Counted from the first letter of the stretch, positions 24,920 to 34,333 are shown. The stretch: 64,000 nucleotides of DNA from JBBQXK01 sp038209775 (GCA_038209775.1 JBBQXK010000001.1:1-64000), one strand, 5' to 3'. The notes: generated from the sequence alone by a model not told the origin. Program-made: numbers and translations.

Positions 24920-25402
24920 ATGCAAACTGCCTATGCCCCCTCTGCCCCTGCCGGCGGTGTCGCCGGTTGGTTGCGCCGCGCCGAAGCTTGGCTTGACGAC
25001 CGCGGGCGCCCCGCGTGGATCATCGCCATGATCGCCGGTTTCGTTGTTTTCTGGCCCGTTGGCCTGGCCCTTCTGGCCTATATGATCTGGAGCAAACGCA
25101 TGTTCAACCGTTCCTGCCGTGGCAGCCGCCACACGCACAACAGCCATGGACGCGAGGCCTACCGCGATATGGCACGCGCCTTCCGCCCGTCGGGCAACAC
25201 GGCGTTTGACGCCTACAAGGCCGACACGATCCGCCGTCTGACCGATGAACAAGAGGCGTTCGAGGCGTTCCTGCAGCGCCTGCGTGATGCCAAGGACAAG
25301 CAAGAGTTCGACAGCTTCATGGACGACCGCGCCCGCACCGTGCAGACCGCCCCGGTGCCGGCCGATGAACCCCGCGATGATCCCCGCGCGGCAGGCTACT
25401 GA
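24920..25402 (+). CDS. DUF2852 membrane protein
   Basis: A 160-aa protein with one membrane helix (WIIAMIAGFVVFWPVGLALL) preceded by a proline/alanine-rich N-terminus. After the helix come YMIWSKRMFNRSC and a charged, probably coiled C-terminal region (RLTDEQEAFEAFLQRLRDAK). The HTHNSHGREAYRDMARAFRP region and the overall layout match DUF2852. The start is set by GGAG six bases before the ATG; an in-frame start at 24887 has no such site. Function is unknown. A strong terminator follows. Confidence 0.82.
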   Translation: MQTAYAPSAPAGGVAGWLRRAEAWLDDRGRPAWIIAMIAGFVVFWPVGLALLAYMIWSKRMFNRSCRGSRHTHNSHGREAYRDMARAFRPSGNTAFDAYKADTIRRLTDEQEAFEAFLQRLRDAKDKQEFDSFMDDRARTVQTAPVPADEPRDDPRAAGY

Positions 25403-25423
25403 CGCCATCCTTGCCAAACCACC

Positions 25424-25453
25424 GGGCCGCCCCCATTTCGGGGCGGCCCTTTT
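25424..25453 (+). terminator. Intrinsic terminator after the DUF2852 gene
   Basis: A perfect 10-bp stem GGGCCGCCCC/GGGGCGGCCC with a 6-nt loop is followed by TTTTCT. Confidence 0.9.
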
Positions 25454-25473
25454 CTGACAAGCGAGTAACCCCG

Positions 25474-25914
25474 ATGATGCGCACCCTGCCCGATCCCGTC
25501 CGCCATGCGGCGTTCTACGAAGGTGTCGCGGCCAAGCGTGCCTTTGCCTGGGGCATCGACACCGTCATCACCGGGATTGCCGCTGTGATGGTGCTGCCGT
25601 TCACGGCCTTTTTGGCGATCCTGATCTTTCCGTTGCTGTTCGGCGTTGTGAACCTTGCCTACCGCGCGGCCACGCTGGCCAGTTTCTCGGCGACACCCGG
25701 AATGTGGTTGCTGGGGATCGAGTTCCGGCGTGCCGATGGCAGCAGGTTCGATGCGACGACGGCGGTGCTGCACACCCTTGGCACGCTGTTCACCTGGACC
25801 ACGGTCCTGCCGCAGATCGCCTCGGCGGCGCTGATGGCGATGGGTCCGCGCGGGCAGGGTCTGACCGACCTTTTGCTGGGGTGCGTCGTGATCCGCCGCG
25901 CGGGTGCTGTGTAA
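25474..25914 (+). CDS. RDD family membrane protein
   Basis: A 146-aa RDD-family protein (function poorly defined; some are implicated in ion transport). It has the characteristic first-helix Arg and Asp in AKRAFAWGIDTVITGIAAVM, then hydrophobic segments FTAFLAILIFPLLFGVV and TLGTLFTWTTVLPQIA. ATPGMWLLGIEFRRADG is the family GK/R-type turn. QGLTDLLLGCVVIRR closes it. Two adjacent ATGs (25474 and 25477) are possible. It begins just after the terminator. Confidence 0.85.
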   Translation: MMRTLPDPVRHAAFYEGVAAKRAFAWGIDTVITGIAAVMVLPFTAFLAILIFPLLFGVVNLAYRAATLASFSATPGMWLLGIEFRRADGSRFDATTAVLHTLGTLFTWTTVLPQIASAALMAMGPRGQGLTDLLLGCVVIRRAGAV

Positions 25915-25993
25915 CCGCGCAACCGCCGGTAATTCGCGGCTTGGCGGCGCGCGCTTGTCTTGCTAACGTCATGTCCGACACCCCGGATCAGAC

Positions 25994-26875
25994 ATGCGCC
26001 ATACCCTTCCGCTTGCGCCCCAGTTCTATGTGACTGCCCCGCAGCCCTGCCCCTATCTTGAGGGCCGGATGGAGAGAAAGCTGTTTACCGCCCTGCAGGG
26101 CGAACATGCGCAAAAGCTGAACGATACGCTGTCCAAACAGGGCTTTCGCCGCAGCCAGAACGTGCTGTACCGGCCAAGCTGTGCTGAGTGTTCGGCCTGC
26201 CTTTCTGCGCGCATCCGGGTGGCCGATTTCGTGCCGACGCGGACGCAAGGGCGCACCATGCGCAAGAACCGCGACCTGCGCCGCAACGCCACCTCGCCTT
26301 GGGCGACCGAGGATCAGTTCGCATTGTTCCGCCGCTATCTGGACGACCGCCATGCGCAGGGCGGTATGGCGGACATGGACATCTTCGAGTTCGCCGCGAT
26401 GATCGAGGAAACACCGATCCGCAGCCGTGTGATCGAATACACCCGCCCCGCCGGCCCCGGGCAGGACAGCCGCCCGCTGTCCGCCGTCTGCCTTACGGAC
26501 GTGTTCGATGACGGGCTGAGCATGGTCTATTCGTTCTATGACCCCGACATGACGCCCCGGTCGCTGGGCACCTATCTGATCCTCGACCACGTCGATATCG
26601 CGCGTGAGGCGGGGCTGTCCTATGTCTATCTGGGCTATTGGGTGCCCGGCAGCCGCAAGATGGGTTACAAGGCCGGGTTCTCGGCGCTGGAGATTTACAA
26701 GGGCGGACGCTGGCAGGATATCGGCGATCCTGCGGCCCACCGGACCGAGTTGCACCCCCTGTCGGTCGACCCCATCGCCGAACAGGTGGCCCGCATCAGC
26801 CTGCCCGACGGGCGCGCCGGGCGCGATGCCGTGGGCGGTCCGCCGCCTGCCGACCCGGGGCGGCTGACAAGCTGA
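25994..26875 (+). CDS. bpt: Aspartate/glutamate leucyltransferase
   Basis: A 293-aa member of the arginyl-tRNA-protein transferase superfamily (Bpt type). It attaches leucine from Leu-tRNA to N-terminal Asp/Glu, feeding the N-degron pathway to ClpAP. The N-terminal domain has CPYLEGRMERKLFTALQG and the Cys cluster RPSCAECSACLSARI. The C-terminal GNAT-like domain has VYSFYDPDMTPRSLGTYLIL and YLGYWVPGSRKMGYKAGFSA. The stop overlaps the next gene's start (TGATG). Confidence 0.93.
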   Translation: MRHTLPLAPQFYVTAPQPCPYLEGRMERKLFTALQGEHAQKLNDTLSKQGFRRSQNVLYRPSCAECSACLSARIRVADFVPTRTQGRTMRKNRDLRRNATSPWATEDQFALFRRYLDDRHAQGGMADMDIFEFAAMIEETPIRSRVIEYTRPAGPGQDSRPLSAVCLTDVFDDGLSMVYSFYDPDMTPRSLGTYLILDHVDIAREAGLSYVYLGYWVPGSRKMGYKAGFSALEIYKGGRWQDIGDPAAHRTELHPLSVDPIAEQVARISLPDGRAGRDAVGGPPPADPGRLTS

Positions 26876-27255
26876 TGCAGGCCGTCACCACGCTGGCGCT
26901 GGTGGTGCCGGACTATGACGAAGCCATCGCGTTCTTTGTCGCGGGGCTGGGGTTCGACCTCTTGGAAGACGTGGATCAGGGGCACAAACGCTGGGTCCGT
27001 GTGGCGGCACCCGGCGGCGGCGTGGCGCTGTTGCTGGCGCGGGCGGAAGGGCCCCGGCAGGTGGCGGCCATCGGCGATCAGGCCGGGGGCCGGGTGTTCC
27101 TGTTCCTTGAGACCGACGATTTCGACCGGGATGCCGCGCGGATCATCGCCGCAGGTGGCGTGTTCGAAGAACCCGCGCGGGATGAGCCCTATGGCCGCGT
27201 GGCGGTCTGGCGCGATCCGTTCGGCAACAGGTGGGATCTGCTGCAAAGGTTCTGA
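26875..27255 (+). CDS. VOC-family (glyoxalase/bleomycin-resistance fold) protein
   Basis: A 126-aa single-domain VOC protein, MQAVTTLALVVPDYDEAIAF. The two beta-alpha-beta-beta-beta modules are visible (FFVAGLGFDLLEDV; FLFLETDDFDRDAARIIAAG; YGRVAVWRDPFGNRWDLLQR). The C-terminal Glu metal ligand typical of glyoxalase I is not evident. Its ATG overlaps the bpt stop (TGATG), so the two are co-translated. Substrate unknown. Confidence 0.85.
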   Translation: MQAVTTLALVVPDYDEAIAFFVAGLGFDLLEDVDQGHKRWVRVAAPGGGVALLLARAEGPRQVAAIGDQAGGRVFLFLETDDFDRDAARIIAAGGVFEEPARDEPYGRVAVWRDPFGNRWDLLQRF

Positions 27256-27271
27256 CAGGCGGCATGCAGAA

Positions 27272-27297
27272 GGGGCCACACCCTGCGGTGCGGCCCC
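27272..27297. terminator. Hairpin between convergent genes
   Basis: An 11-bp stem with one mismatch (GGGGCCACACC/GGTGCGGCCCC) and a 4-nt loop lies between the converging VOC and dctP genes. The tract after the stem is poor in T on both strands, so it may be a weak bidirectional terminator. Confidence 0.55.
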
Positions 27298-27318
27298 CCC
27301 TTGTTCCATCAAACCCGT

Positions 27319-28407
27319 TCAGCCGCGCGGGCGGTTGCGGATCATGAAGCTGTCGAAGGTGTATTCGGCCACCTGGTTCCACAGGTTCGCCTCGTTGCGA
27401 TAGGCGGTCTGGCTGTCGTAGATCGCCTTGAAATCGGCATTCTCGGCCGAAATCGTGGCATAGAGGGCATTCGCCGCCTCAAACCCTGCCTTCATCACAT
27501 CGTCGGGATAGGGACGCAACTGCGCCCCACCCGCGATCAGCGACCGCAGGGCGGCGGGGTTCTTGGCATCGTACTTGGCCAGCATGCTGACGTTGGCCGT
27601 GGCCGCCGCCGTTTGGATGATGGCCTGATAGGACTTGGGCAGTTCGTTCCACTTGGCCAGGTTGATCATGAAGTTCAGCGCGGGGCCGCCTTCCCAGAAG
27701 CCGGGATAGTAATAGTAGGGGGCCACCTTGTTCAGCCCCAGCTTTTCGTCATCATAGGGGCCAACCCATTCCGCCGCATCAATCGTGCCGCGTTCCAGTG
27801 ACGGGAAAATCTCGCCGCCCGGGATCTGCTGCGGCACGACGCCCAGCGCCTCCATCACCTTGCCGCCCATGCCGCCGATGCGCATCTTGACGCCCTGAAG
27901 GTCGGCCAGGCTGTTGATTTCCTTGCGCCACCAGCCGCCCATCTGGGCACCCGTGTTGCCACCCGGAAAACCGTGCAACCCTTGTGCGTTGTAGAACTTG
28001 TTCATCATGTCGATGCCGCCGCCGTGGTAGTACCAGGCGTTGATCCCGCGCGCGTTCAGCCCGAACGGCACGGCTGTGCCAAGCGCGAAGGTCGCGTTCT
28101 TGCCCCAGTAATAATACGACGCGGTATGCGTCATCTCGACCGTGCCCGAAGCCACGGCATCCGATGCCTCCGGCATCGGCACGATTTCCCCGGCCGGGAA
28201 GGGCTGGATCTGGAAATTGCCGTCGGTCGCGGCCGATACGATGCCCGCGAATTCTTCGGCGGCGCCATAGATCGTGTCCAGCGCCTTGGGAAAGCCCGAG
28301 GTCAGGCGCCAGCTGATCTTGGGTGCAGCTTGTGCAAGCACCGGTGCCGCCAGTGATACGGCGGCGGTGCCGACAGCGGCAGTTGTCAGAAAGTTACGTC
28401 TTTTCAT
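27319..28407 (-). CDS. TRAP transporter substrate-binding protein (TakP/DctP-like)
   Basis: A 362-aa periplasmic binding protein. The signal sequence MKRRNFLTTAAVGTAAVSLA is of twin-arginine type (RRNFL), common in this family. The mature protein has ISWRLTSGFPKALDTIYGAA, GYYYWGKNATFALG-like sequence, GGNTGAQMGGWWRKEINS and EWVGPYDDEKLGLNKVAPYY, all very close to TakP of Rhodobacter, a 2-oxoacid (pyruvate) binding protein. A 2-oxo or small carboxylate substrate is therefore likely, though not proven. It is the last gene of a dctQMP operon. Confidence 0.92.
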   Translation of the reverse strand: MKRRNFLTTAAVGTAAVSLAAPVLAQAAPKISWRLTSGFPKALDTIYGAAEEFAGIVSAATDGNFQIQPFPAGEIVPMPEASDAVASGTVEMTHTASYYYWGKNATFALGTAVPFGLNARGINAWYYHGGGIDMMNKFYNAQGLHGFPGGNTGAQMGGWWRKEINSLADLQGVKMRIGGMGGKVMEALGVVPQQIPGGEIFPSLERGTIDAAEWVGPYDDEKLGLNKVAPYYYYPGFWEGGPALNFMINLAKWNELPKSYQAIIQTAAATANVSMLAKYDAKNPAALRSLIAGGAQLRPYPDDVMKAGFEAANALYATISAENADFKAIYDSQTAYRNEANLWNQVAEYTFDSFMIRNRPRG

Positions 28408-28432
28408 AGGGTTTCCTCCCGTTACAGTCAGA

Positions 28433-29881
28433 TCAAGGGTTCGGCGGTGGTGTGGGCAAGGGCCCGAGGTCAAGATCCAGCGCCGGCATGTCCAGTTCCG
28501 GCATCGCCAGACCGTCCAGTTGCTGGTTCACGGCGGCATCATCCAGCAGCACCGGCTCGCTGATGAAACTATCCACGATACCCGGGAAGACAATGATGAG
28601 TGCGACCAGAATAAGCTGCAGAATGATCCAGGGGATCGCCCCCAGATAGATGTCACGGCTCTTGATTTCAGGGGGCGCGATGCCGCGCAGGTAGAACAGG
28701 GCAAAGCCGAAGGGCGGATGCATGAAGGCCGTCTGCATGTTCACGCACAACAGAACCCCCAACCAGACAAGGTCGATGTCCAGCGCCAGCGCGGTCGGGA
28801 TCAGAAGGGGGATGATGATGAACACGATTTCAAAGAAATCGAGGAAGAACGCGATGAAGAAGATGAAGATGTTGACAAAGATCAGAAAGCCCACGCGCCC
28901 GCCGGGGATCCCCTCCAGCATGTGCTCGATCCACTTGCCGCCGTTCACCCCCTGAAACACCAGGCTGAACACCGTGGCACCGACCAGAATGAAGATGACC
29001 ATGGCAGAGATGCGCATCGTGCCGTCCGACGCCTGCCAGACCATCAGCCAACTGAACCGTCCATGCGACACGGCCAGCAACACAGCACCCACCGACCCCA
29101 TGGCCCCCGCTTCGGTGGGCGTGGCAAGCCCCATGAAGATCGTGCCAAGGACAAGGAATATCAGCACCAGAGACGGCACCATCCCCCAGGCCAGTTTCGA
29201 CGCAAGCGCGCGGCCCGACAGCGTGCGCGCCTCGGGCGGCAGGGCGGGCACCTTGTGCGGCTGAAAGATCGACACCAGCAGGATGAACGACGCAAACAGC
29301 AGTATCTGCACGATCGATGGCCCGATCGCCCCGATGTACATGTCGCCGACCGGCACGCCCAACTGGAACGCCAGCACGATCAGCACCAGCGACGGCGGGA
29401 TCACCTGCGTGATCGTGCCCGAGGCCGCGATGACACCCGTGCCGATCTTCATGTCATAGCCGTATTTCATCATGATCGGGATCGAGATCATGCCGATGGC
29501 GATGACGCTTGCCGCCACCGTTCCGGTGATGGCGCCAAGAATGGCACCGACAAAGATCACGGCATAGGCAAGGCCGCCCGGGACCGACCCGAACAACTGG
29601 CCGAACCCCTCCATCAGATCTTCGGCCAGTCCTGATTTTTCGAGGATCACGCCCATGAATGTAAAGAACGGGATCGACAGCAACAGGTCGTTCGACATGA
29701 TGCCGAAGACGCGCGCGGGCATCGCCTGCAGGAACGACAGGCCAAAATAGCCCACCTCGATGGCGATGAAGCCGAAGAACAACCCCAGCGCCGACAGCGA
29801 AAACGCGACGGGAAATCCCACCAGCAGAAAGATGATAAGGCCGCCGAACATGGCCGGCGCCAGCAGTCCGTATTCCAGCAT
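28433..29881 (-). CDS. TRAP transporter large permease (DctM-like)
   Basis: A 482-aa inner-membrane permease with about 12-13 hydrophobic helices, the Na+-coupled transport channel of the TRAP system. Family motifs include NDLLLSIPFFTFMGVILEKS, GGLAYAVIFVGAILGAITGT and SGTITQVIPPSLVLIVLA. MQTAFMHPPFGFALFYLRG is also present. The start MLEYGLLAPAMFGG is chosen over an upstream codon because the added residues are polar and unlike the family. It follows dctQ by 16 bp. The C-terminus has a Pro/Leu/Asp-rich soluble tail of about 45 residues, slightly unusual. Confidence 0.92.
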   Translation of the reverse strand: MLEYGLLAPAMFGGLIIFLLVGFPVAFSLSALGLFFGFIAIEVGYFGLSFLQAMPARVFGIMSNDLLLSIPFFTFMGVILEKSGLAEDLMEGFGQLFGSVPGGLAYAVIFVGAILGAITGTVAASVIAIGMISIPIMMKYGYDMKIGTGVIAASGTITQVIPPSLVLIVLAFQLGVPVGDMYIGAIGPSIVQILLFASFILLVSIFQPHKVPALPPEARTLSGRALASKLAWGMVPSLVLIFLVLGTIFMGLATPTEAGAMGSVGAVLLAVSHGRFSWLMVWQASDGTMRISAMVIFILVGATVFSLVFQGVNGGKWIEHMLEGIPGGRVGFLIFVNIFIFFIAFFLDFFEIVFIIIPLLIPTALALDIDLVWLGVLLCVNMQTAFMHPPFGFALFYLRGIAPPEIKSRDIYLGAIPWIILQLILVALIIVFPGIVDSFISEPVLLDDAAVNQQLDGLAMPELDMPALDLDLGPLPTPPPNP

Positions 29882-29897
29882 CAGGCGGTCCTTCCGG

Positions 29898-30437
29898 TCA
29901 TTGCACGGGCTTTTCATACGTCGGGTCAAACGCGATCACGCCGCGCAATGCCGCAACCCGGCGGATCAGTTCGGCCACGCCCTGCAACGTCAGAAGCGCA
30001 AAGCCCAAGGGCAGGATCAGCTTGACCGGCCACACCGGCAGACCGCCCGCATTTGCCGAAATCTCACCCTCGCGCATGCTGGTCAGTGCCCAGGGCAGGC
30101 TGAGGTCCAGCATCAGGATGCAGACCGGAAAGAAGAAGCAGACGAACCCGAACACATCGACCCACAGTTTGTTGCGGGCCGACATGGCACCGTAGAACAG
30201 ATCGACCCGGACGTGTTCGTTCAGTTTCAGCACATGCGCAGACCCCAACAGGAAAATCCCCGCGAACATCTGCCACTGGATTTCGAGAAAGGCATTCGAC
30301 GAGATGTCCAATGCATAGCGCGACAGCGCGTTCAGCGCGCTGATCGAACAACTGACCGCCACCAGAAGTGCGGCGATGATCCCGAAAAAGCGGCTGATCC
30401 GGTCAATGCCGGTCGCCAGAGCGAGCAAACCTTGCAA
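29898..30437 (-). CDS. TRAP transporter small permease (DctQ-like)
   Basis: A 179-aa protein with four membrane helices (FFGIIAALLVAVSCSISALN; MFAGIFLLGSAHVLKLNEHV; VFGFVCFFFPVCILML; LPLGFALLTLQGVAELIRR). EHVRVDLFYGAMSARNKLW is the DctQ signature. The start is a TTG with GGGAGG six bases upstream; the in-frame alternatives further upstream are unsupported. It is the first gene of the operon. Confidence 0.87.
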   Translation of the reverse strand: MQGLLALATGIDRISRFFGIIAALLVAVSCSISALNALSRYALDISSNAFLEIQWQMFAGIFLLGSAHVLKLNEHVRVDLFYGAMSARNKLWVDVFGFVCFFFPVCILMLDLSLPWALTSMREGEISANAGGLPVWPVKLILPLGFALLTLQGVAELIRRVAALRGVIAFDPTYEKPVQ

Positions 30438-30615
30438 TGTTGTCCTCCCGTATGTCAGCCGTCTTGTTCGCGACCGATTGCAGCAGTGATGCGACGTTCC
30501 GCACATCAATACAAGCGCCGCGCGAGTGGCCGATGCGGAAAGCCGCAGGGGCAGCTTGACGGACCCCCGGGGGTATGGCGTGGTCGCGCAGCGCCGCGAG
30601 GAAACAGGGGCACGG

Positions 30616-31014
30616 ATGTTCAGCTATGTCTGTCTTGGCACGAACGACATCGCAAAGGCGCGGGCGTTCTGGGATGCGGCCCTTGCACCGCTGGGGCTGG
30701 CGCGCGTGCCGGGATATGATGATGCCACGTCGTCGGCCTGGGGCTGCGCCGAACCCGGACCACATCTGTGGGTGACCCAGCCGTTTGACAGCCGCCCGGC
30801 AAGCACCGGCAATGGTGTGATGGTGTCGTTAGTGGCCCGCGACCGCGCTGCCGTCGATGCCTTTCATGCGGCAGGACTGGCGCATGGCGGCACCGATGAA
30901 GGGGCGCCCGCCTTGCGCCCGCAGTATGGTGACGGGTTCTATGCCGGATACCTGCGCGACCCCGACGGCAACAAGGCGAATGCCGTCGTGTATGAGAACA
31001 GCGGCACAGGCTGA
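30616..31014 (+). CDS. VOC-family protein
   Basis: A 132-aa VOC protein (glyoxalase/extradiol dioxygenase fold). It reads MFSYVCLGTNDIAKARAFWD with the family's alpha-helix and strand pattern, then VSLVARDRAAVDAFHAAGLA and YAGYLRDPDGNKANAVVYEN. The last motif is typical of the PhnB/lactoylglutathione-lyase-like group. It is divergent from the TRAP operon and single-standing. The substrate cannot be inferred. Confidence 0.87.
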   Translation: MFSYVCLGTNDIAKARAFWDAALAPLGLARVPGYDDATSSAWGCAEPGPHLWVTQPFDSRPASTGNGVMVSLVARDRAAVDAFHAAGLAHGGTDEGAPALRPQYGDGFYAGYLRDPDGNKANAVVYENSGTG

Positions 31015-31126
31015 CGCCCGGCACTTGACCGCCACGGATGCCGATAAAATTGCCGTGCGCCCTTGCACCCGACAGTCCGATGCACAAAGTGCAGCCAAAC
31101 CGCCCCACGGCAACGGAGACGTGCAG

Positions 31127-32044
31127 ATGTTGATGACGGCCCTGTTTTTTCTGATCGGCCTTGTCGGCCTGTACTTTGGCGGCAACTGGCTGGTGCAGGG
31201 GGCCGCCGATATCGCCCGCCGCTACAATGTGCCGCCTTTGGTGATCGGGTTGACCATCGTCGGCTTCGGCACGTCGACCCCCGAACTCCTTGTCTCCATT
31301 CAGGCAGCGCTAGAGGGTAACTCGGGCATCGCCATCGGCAACGTGGTGGGATCGAACATCAGCAATATCCTGATCATCCTTGGCCTGTCGGCCTTGGTCG
31401 CCCCCCTGTCCATCGGGTTTGACCGGGTCCGGGGCGATCTGATCTGGATGGTTGCGGCAGCGCTGGCCTGTGTGCCGGTGTTTCTGTCAGGCGTGCTGGC
31501 CCGGTGGGAGGGCGCGCTGCTGTTTGCGGCCATCCTCGTCTATCTGGGGCTTGCGCTGCGCCGGGTCGGGACCGGGGAACCCGATGACCAGCCGATACCC
31601 CCGGTCTGGCAAAGCGTCGCTTATCTTGTGGTGGGGCTGATCACGCTGATGGTGGGGGCGCGGTTCCTGGTGGATTCCGCGGTTGTCATCGCCACTGCCT
31701 TTGGCGTCAGCCAGGCGGTGATCGGGCTGACCATCGTGGCAATCGGCACGTCCTTGCCGGAATTGGCGACCAGTATCGCCGCCGTCGCAAAGGGCCAGCG
31801 CGACATCGCCATCGGCAATGTGGTGGGATCGAACGTGTTCAACATCTTCGCCATTCTGGGGATCACGGCAATGGTGGCGCCGGTGCCGGTCGACGACCCC
31901 CGGTTCCTGATGATCGACACGCCGCTGATGATTGGTCTGTCGGTTCTGTTGACCGCGATCCTGTTCTTTACCGGCGGTATCAGCCGGCTGGTCGGCGGGC
32001 TGTTTCTGACGGGATACGCGGTCTACGTCTGGACCCTGCTCTGA
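31127..32044 (+). CDS. CaCA-family Na+(K+)/Ca2+-type antiporter
   Basis: A 305-aa membrane protein of the calcium:cation antiporter superfamily (YrbG-like). The two inverted alpha-repeats are clear: GFGTSTPELLVSIQAALEG with GNVVGSNISNI, and AIGTSLPELATSIAAVAKG with GNVVGSNVFNI. About ten helices are evident. The ATG at 31127 is chosen because GGAG lies eight bases upstream; a GTG six bases earlier is too close to it. A hairpin terminator follows. Confidence 0.93.
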   Translation: MLMTALFFLIGLVGLYFGGNWLVQGAADIARRYNVPPLVIGLTIVGFGTSTPELLVSIQAALEGNSGIAIGNVVGSNISNILIILGLSALVAPLSIGFDRVRGDLIWMVAAALACVPVFLSGVLARWEGALLFAAILVYLGLALRRVGTGEPDDQPIPPVWQSVAYLVVGLITLMVGARFLVDSAVVIATAFGVSQAVIGLTIVAIGTSLPELATSIAAVAKGQRDIAIGNVVGSNVFNIFAILGITAMVAPVPVDDPRFLMIDTPLMIGLSVLLTAILFFTGGISRLVGGLFLTGYAVYVWTLL

Positions 32045-32050
32045 CATCGG

Positions 32051-32086
32051 GCAAATGGCCGCAGGCATCGTCCTGCGGCCCTTTGC
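32051..32086 (+). terminator. Terminator after the antiporter gene
   Basis: A perfect 9-bp stem GGCCGCAGG/CCTGCGGCC with a 6-nt loop, flanked by GCAAA and TTTGC, which can extend it. Confidence 0.8.
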
Positions 32087-32174
32087 ATGCCTGTCATGTT
32101 CCTCGTGCCGACTGAGTGCTCTGTCGCAGGTTATTGCCTGCGATTCGCCGCCCCCGCTGCCCAAGGAGCCAGGC

Positions 32175-34208
32175 ATGAACACCTATACCCAGGACTACGC
32201 CGCCGACCCCCGCCAGACCCCGGGGCTTGAGCATGGCGATGAGTTGCCCGCCAATACATCGGCCAATCCCACTTTCTATGACATCCTCGATCAGGCCCGC
32301 CTTTCGCGTCGGGGGTTCATGGCCGGTGGTCTTGCCGCCGCCGTGACGGCCGGTGCCGTGTCGGTCGGCCTGTCGCCAAGGGGTGCGTTGGCGCAGACCA
32401 CCGCCCTGCTGGGCTTTGCCCCCATCCCCTTGTCCAAGGACGATACCGTTGTCGTGCCCGGCGGCTACAAGGTGCAGGTTCTGGCGCCCTGGGGCACCTC
32501 GATTGCCGAAGGCACCCCCGACGCCACCCCGGGTGCCGTGACCGGAGCAGGCCAGGCGCTGCAGGTCGGCACCCACCACGACGGGATGCATTTCTATCCC
32601 ATCGACGGGTCATCGACCGACGGCCTTCTGGTGCTGAACCACGAATATGCGGAGCCCCGCTTTTTCCACGCCGAGAAGTGGAAAGGTCAGGCCATCGACG
32701 GTGACACCGTGGTGATGGCCGCCGATGGCAGCCGCGACGATGATGAGGTGCTGGCCGAGATCAACGGCCATGGCGTGACCATCGTGCGTATTCGCCGCGG
32801 TGACGACGGCGCATGGTCGGTGGTGATGGACCCGATGAACCGGCGCATCACCGGTCTGACCGAAATGGCCCTCAGCGGCCCGGCCGCCGGTTCCGCGCAT
32901 CTGGTGACCAAATTTTCGCCCGACGGCACCCGCACGCGTGGCACGCTGAACAACTGTGCCAACGGCTATACGCCGTGGAACACCTACATGGCGGCCGAGG
33001 AAAACTGGGCCGGCTATTTCGTGAACGCAGACGCAGAGCAGCCGCGCGAACACAAACGCTATGGGCTGCCGGACGACGCCACGCGCTATGGCTGGGACAA
33101 GGCCGCATCGGGGGCTGACGGATACACCCGTTTCAACGCCGCCGCCACAGGCGCGGATGCCACGCAGGATTACCGGAACGAGCCGAACACCTTTGGCTAC
33201 ATGGTCGAGATCGACCCCTTTGATCCCGCCTCAACCCCCGTCAAGCGCACCGCTCTTGGCCGGTTCGGGCATGAGGGCGTGGTGTTCGCACCCGTCGTCG
33301 AGGGCAAGCCGCTGGTCTGCTATTCGGGCGACGACAGCCGGTTCGAGTACATCTACAAGTTCGTATCGTCAGCCCCCTATGCGGCGGGCGTTCGCGGCGA
33401 AATCCTTGACAGCGGAACGCTTTATGTGGCGAAGTTCAACGCCGATGGCAGCGGCGAATGGCTGGCCCTTGCCCCCGGCCAGAACGGCCTGACGCCCGAG
33501 AACGGTTTTGCCGATCTGGCCGACATCATCGTCAACACCCGCGCCGCCGCCGATAAGGCCGGCGCCACCAAGATGGACCGCCCCGAATGGGGCACCGTCG
33601 ATCCGGCCACGGGCGAGGTCTATTTCACCCTGACCAACAACACCCGCCGCACGCAGGTGCAGGTCGATGCGGTGAACCCGCGCGCCGAGAACAACTTTGG
33701 CTCGGTCGTCCGCTGGAAAGAGGCGGGTGAGGATTTCGCCGCGACGGCGTTTGCGTGGGAGCTGTTCGTTCTGGCGGGAACGGAAAAGCAATCCGCAACC
33801 ATCGCAGGCGAGGTTCTGGGCGACGACAACCTGTTCGCCTGCCCCGATGGCATCTGGTGCGACCAGAACAGCCGCTTGTGGATCCAGACCGACATGGGCG
33901 ACATCGGTCCGGCGCAGGAAGGCCCGCTTGAACCCTTCGGCATGAACCAGATGCTGTGCGCCGACCCCACCACGGGCGAGATCCGCCGGTTTCTGACCGG
34001 GCCATGGGGGCAAGAGATCACCGGCATTTCGATGACACCCGATGGCACCACGATGTTCGTGAACGTGCAGCATCCGGGTGGCCATGCATCGGCCGAGGAT
34101 TTCGCCGTCGGCAACTATGGCTCGGGCTTTCCCGACTACAACGGCTCGGTCCCGCGTTCGGCCACGCTGGTCATCAGCCGTGACGATGGCGGCGTGATCG
34201 GCGCCTGA
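32175..34208 (+). CDS. phoX: PhoX-family alkaline phosphatase (DUF839)
   Basis: A 677-aa exported calcium-dependent phosphatase-like protein. A long cytoplasmic N-extension precedes a twin-arginine signal (SRRGFM at residues 44-49, then AGGLAAAVTAGAVSVGL, cleavage near ALAQ). The mature part shows PhoX signatures LNHEYAEPRFF, LNNCANGYTPWNTYMAAEEN and YSGDDSRFEYIYKFVS. WGTVDPATGEVYFTLTNNT and CPDGIWCDQNSRLWIQTDMG follow. The family hydrolyses phosphate esters under phosphate starvation. AAGGAG precedes the ATG. A CTGTCAT half-site lies upstream at 32091, but I could not find a convincing second Pho-box half. Confidence 0.92.
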   Translation: MNTYTQDYAADPRQTPGLEHGDELPANTSANPTFYDILDQARLSRRGFMAGGLAAAVTAGAVSVGLSPRGALAQTTALLGFAPIPLSKDDTVVVPGGYKVQVLAPWGTSIAEGTPDATPGAVTGAGQALQVGTHHDGMHFYPIDGSSTDGLLVLNHEYAEPRFFHAEKWKGQAIDGDTVVMAADGSRDDDEVLAEINGHGVTIVRIRRGDDGAWSVVMDPMNRRITGLTEMALSGPAAGSAHLVTKFSPDGTRTRGTLNNCANGYTPWNTYMAAEENWAGYFVNADAEQPREHKRYGLPDDATRYGWDKAASGADGYTRFNAAATGADATQDYRNEPNTFGYMVEIDPFDPASTPVKRTALGRFGHEGVVFAPVVEGKPLVCYSGDDSRFEYIYKFVSSAPYAAGVRGEILDSGTLYVAKFNADGSGEWLALAPGQNGLTPENGFADLADIIVNTRAAADKAGATKMDRPEWGTVDPATGEVYFTLTNNTRRTQVQVDAVNPRAENNFGSVVRWKEAGEDFAATAFAWELFVLAGTEKQSATIAGEVLGDDNLFACPDGIWCDQNSRLWIQTDMGDIGPAQEGPLEPFGMNQMLCADPTTGEIRRFLTGPWGQEITGISMTPDGTTMFVNVQHPGGHASAEDFAVGNYGSGFPDYNGSVPRSATLVISRDDGGVIGA

Positions 34209-34304
34209 CCCCCTCGGGCGCGCGCCGACCCGGTGCGCGCCCGCCCTCGCAACAAGATTGCGCCTGCGCCCCCCCCTGCGGCAACTTTTCCATGTGGATG
34301 GGTG

Positions 34305-34333
34305 TTGACGCCCCCCGTCGCCTTGCCTAATCT
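34305..34333 (+). promoter_or_regulatory. Sigma-70 promoter of the ilv leader/operon
   Basis: TTGACG (34305-34310), a 17-bp spacer and TAATCT (34328-34333). The start would be near 34340, leaving about 10 nt before the leader-peptide Shine-Dalgarno. Confidence 0.75.

Noticed and set aside
32091..32108. Possible Pho box (CTGTCAT, 4 nt, CTCGTGC) before phoX
   Set aside because: Only the first half-site matches the consensus; the second half agrees at too few positions to call it.
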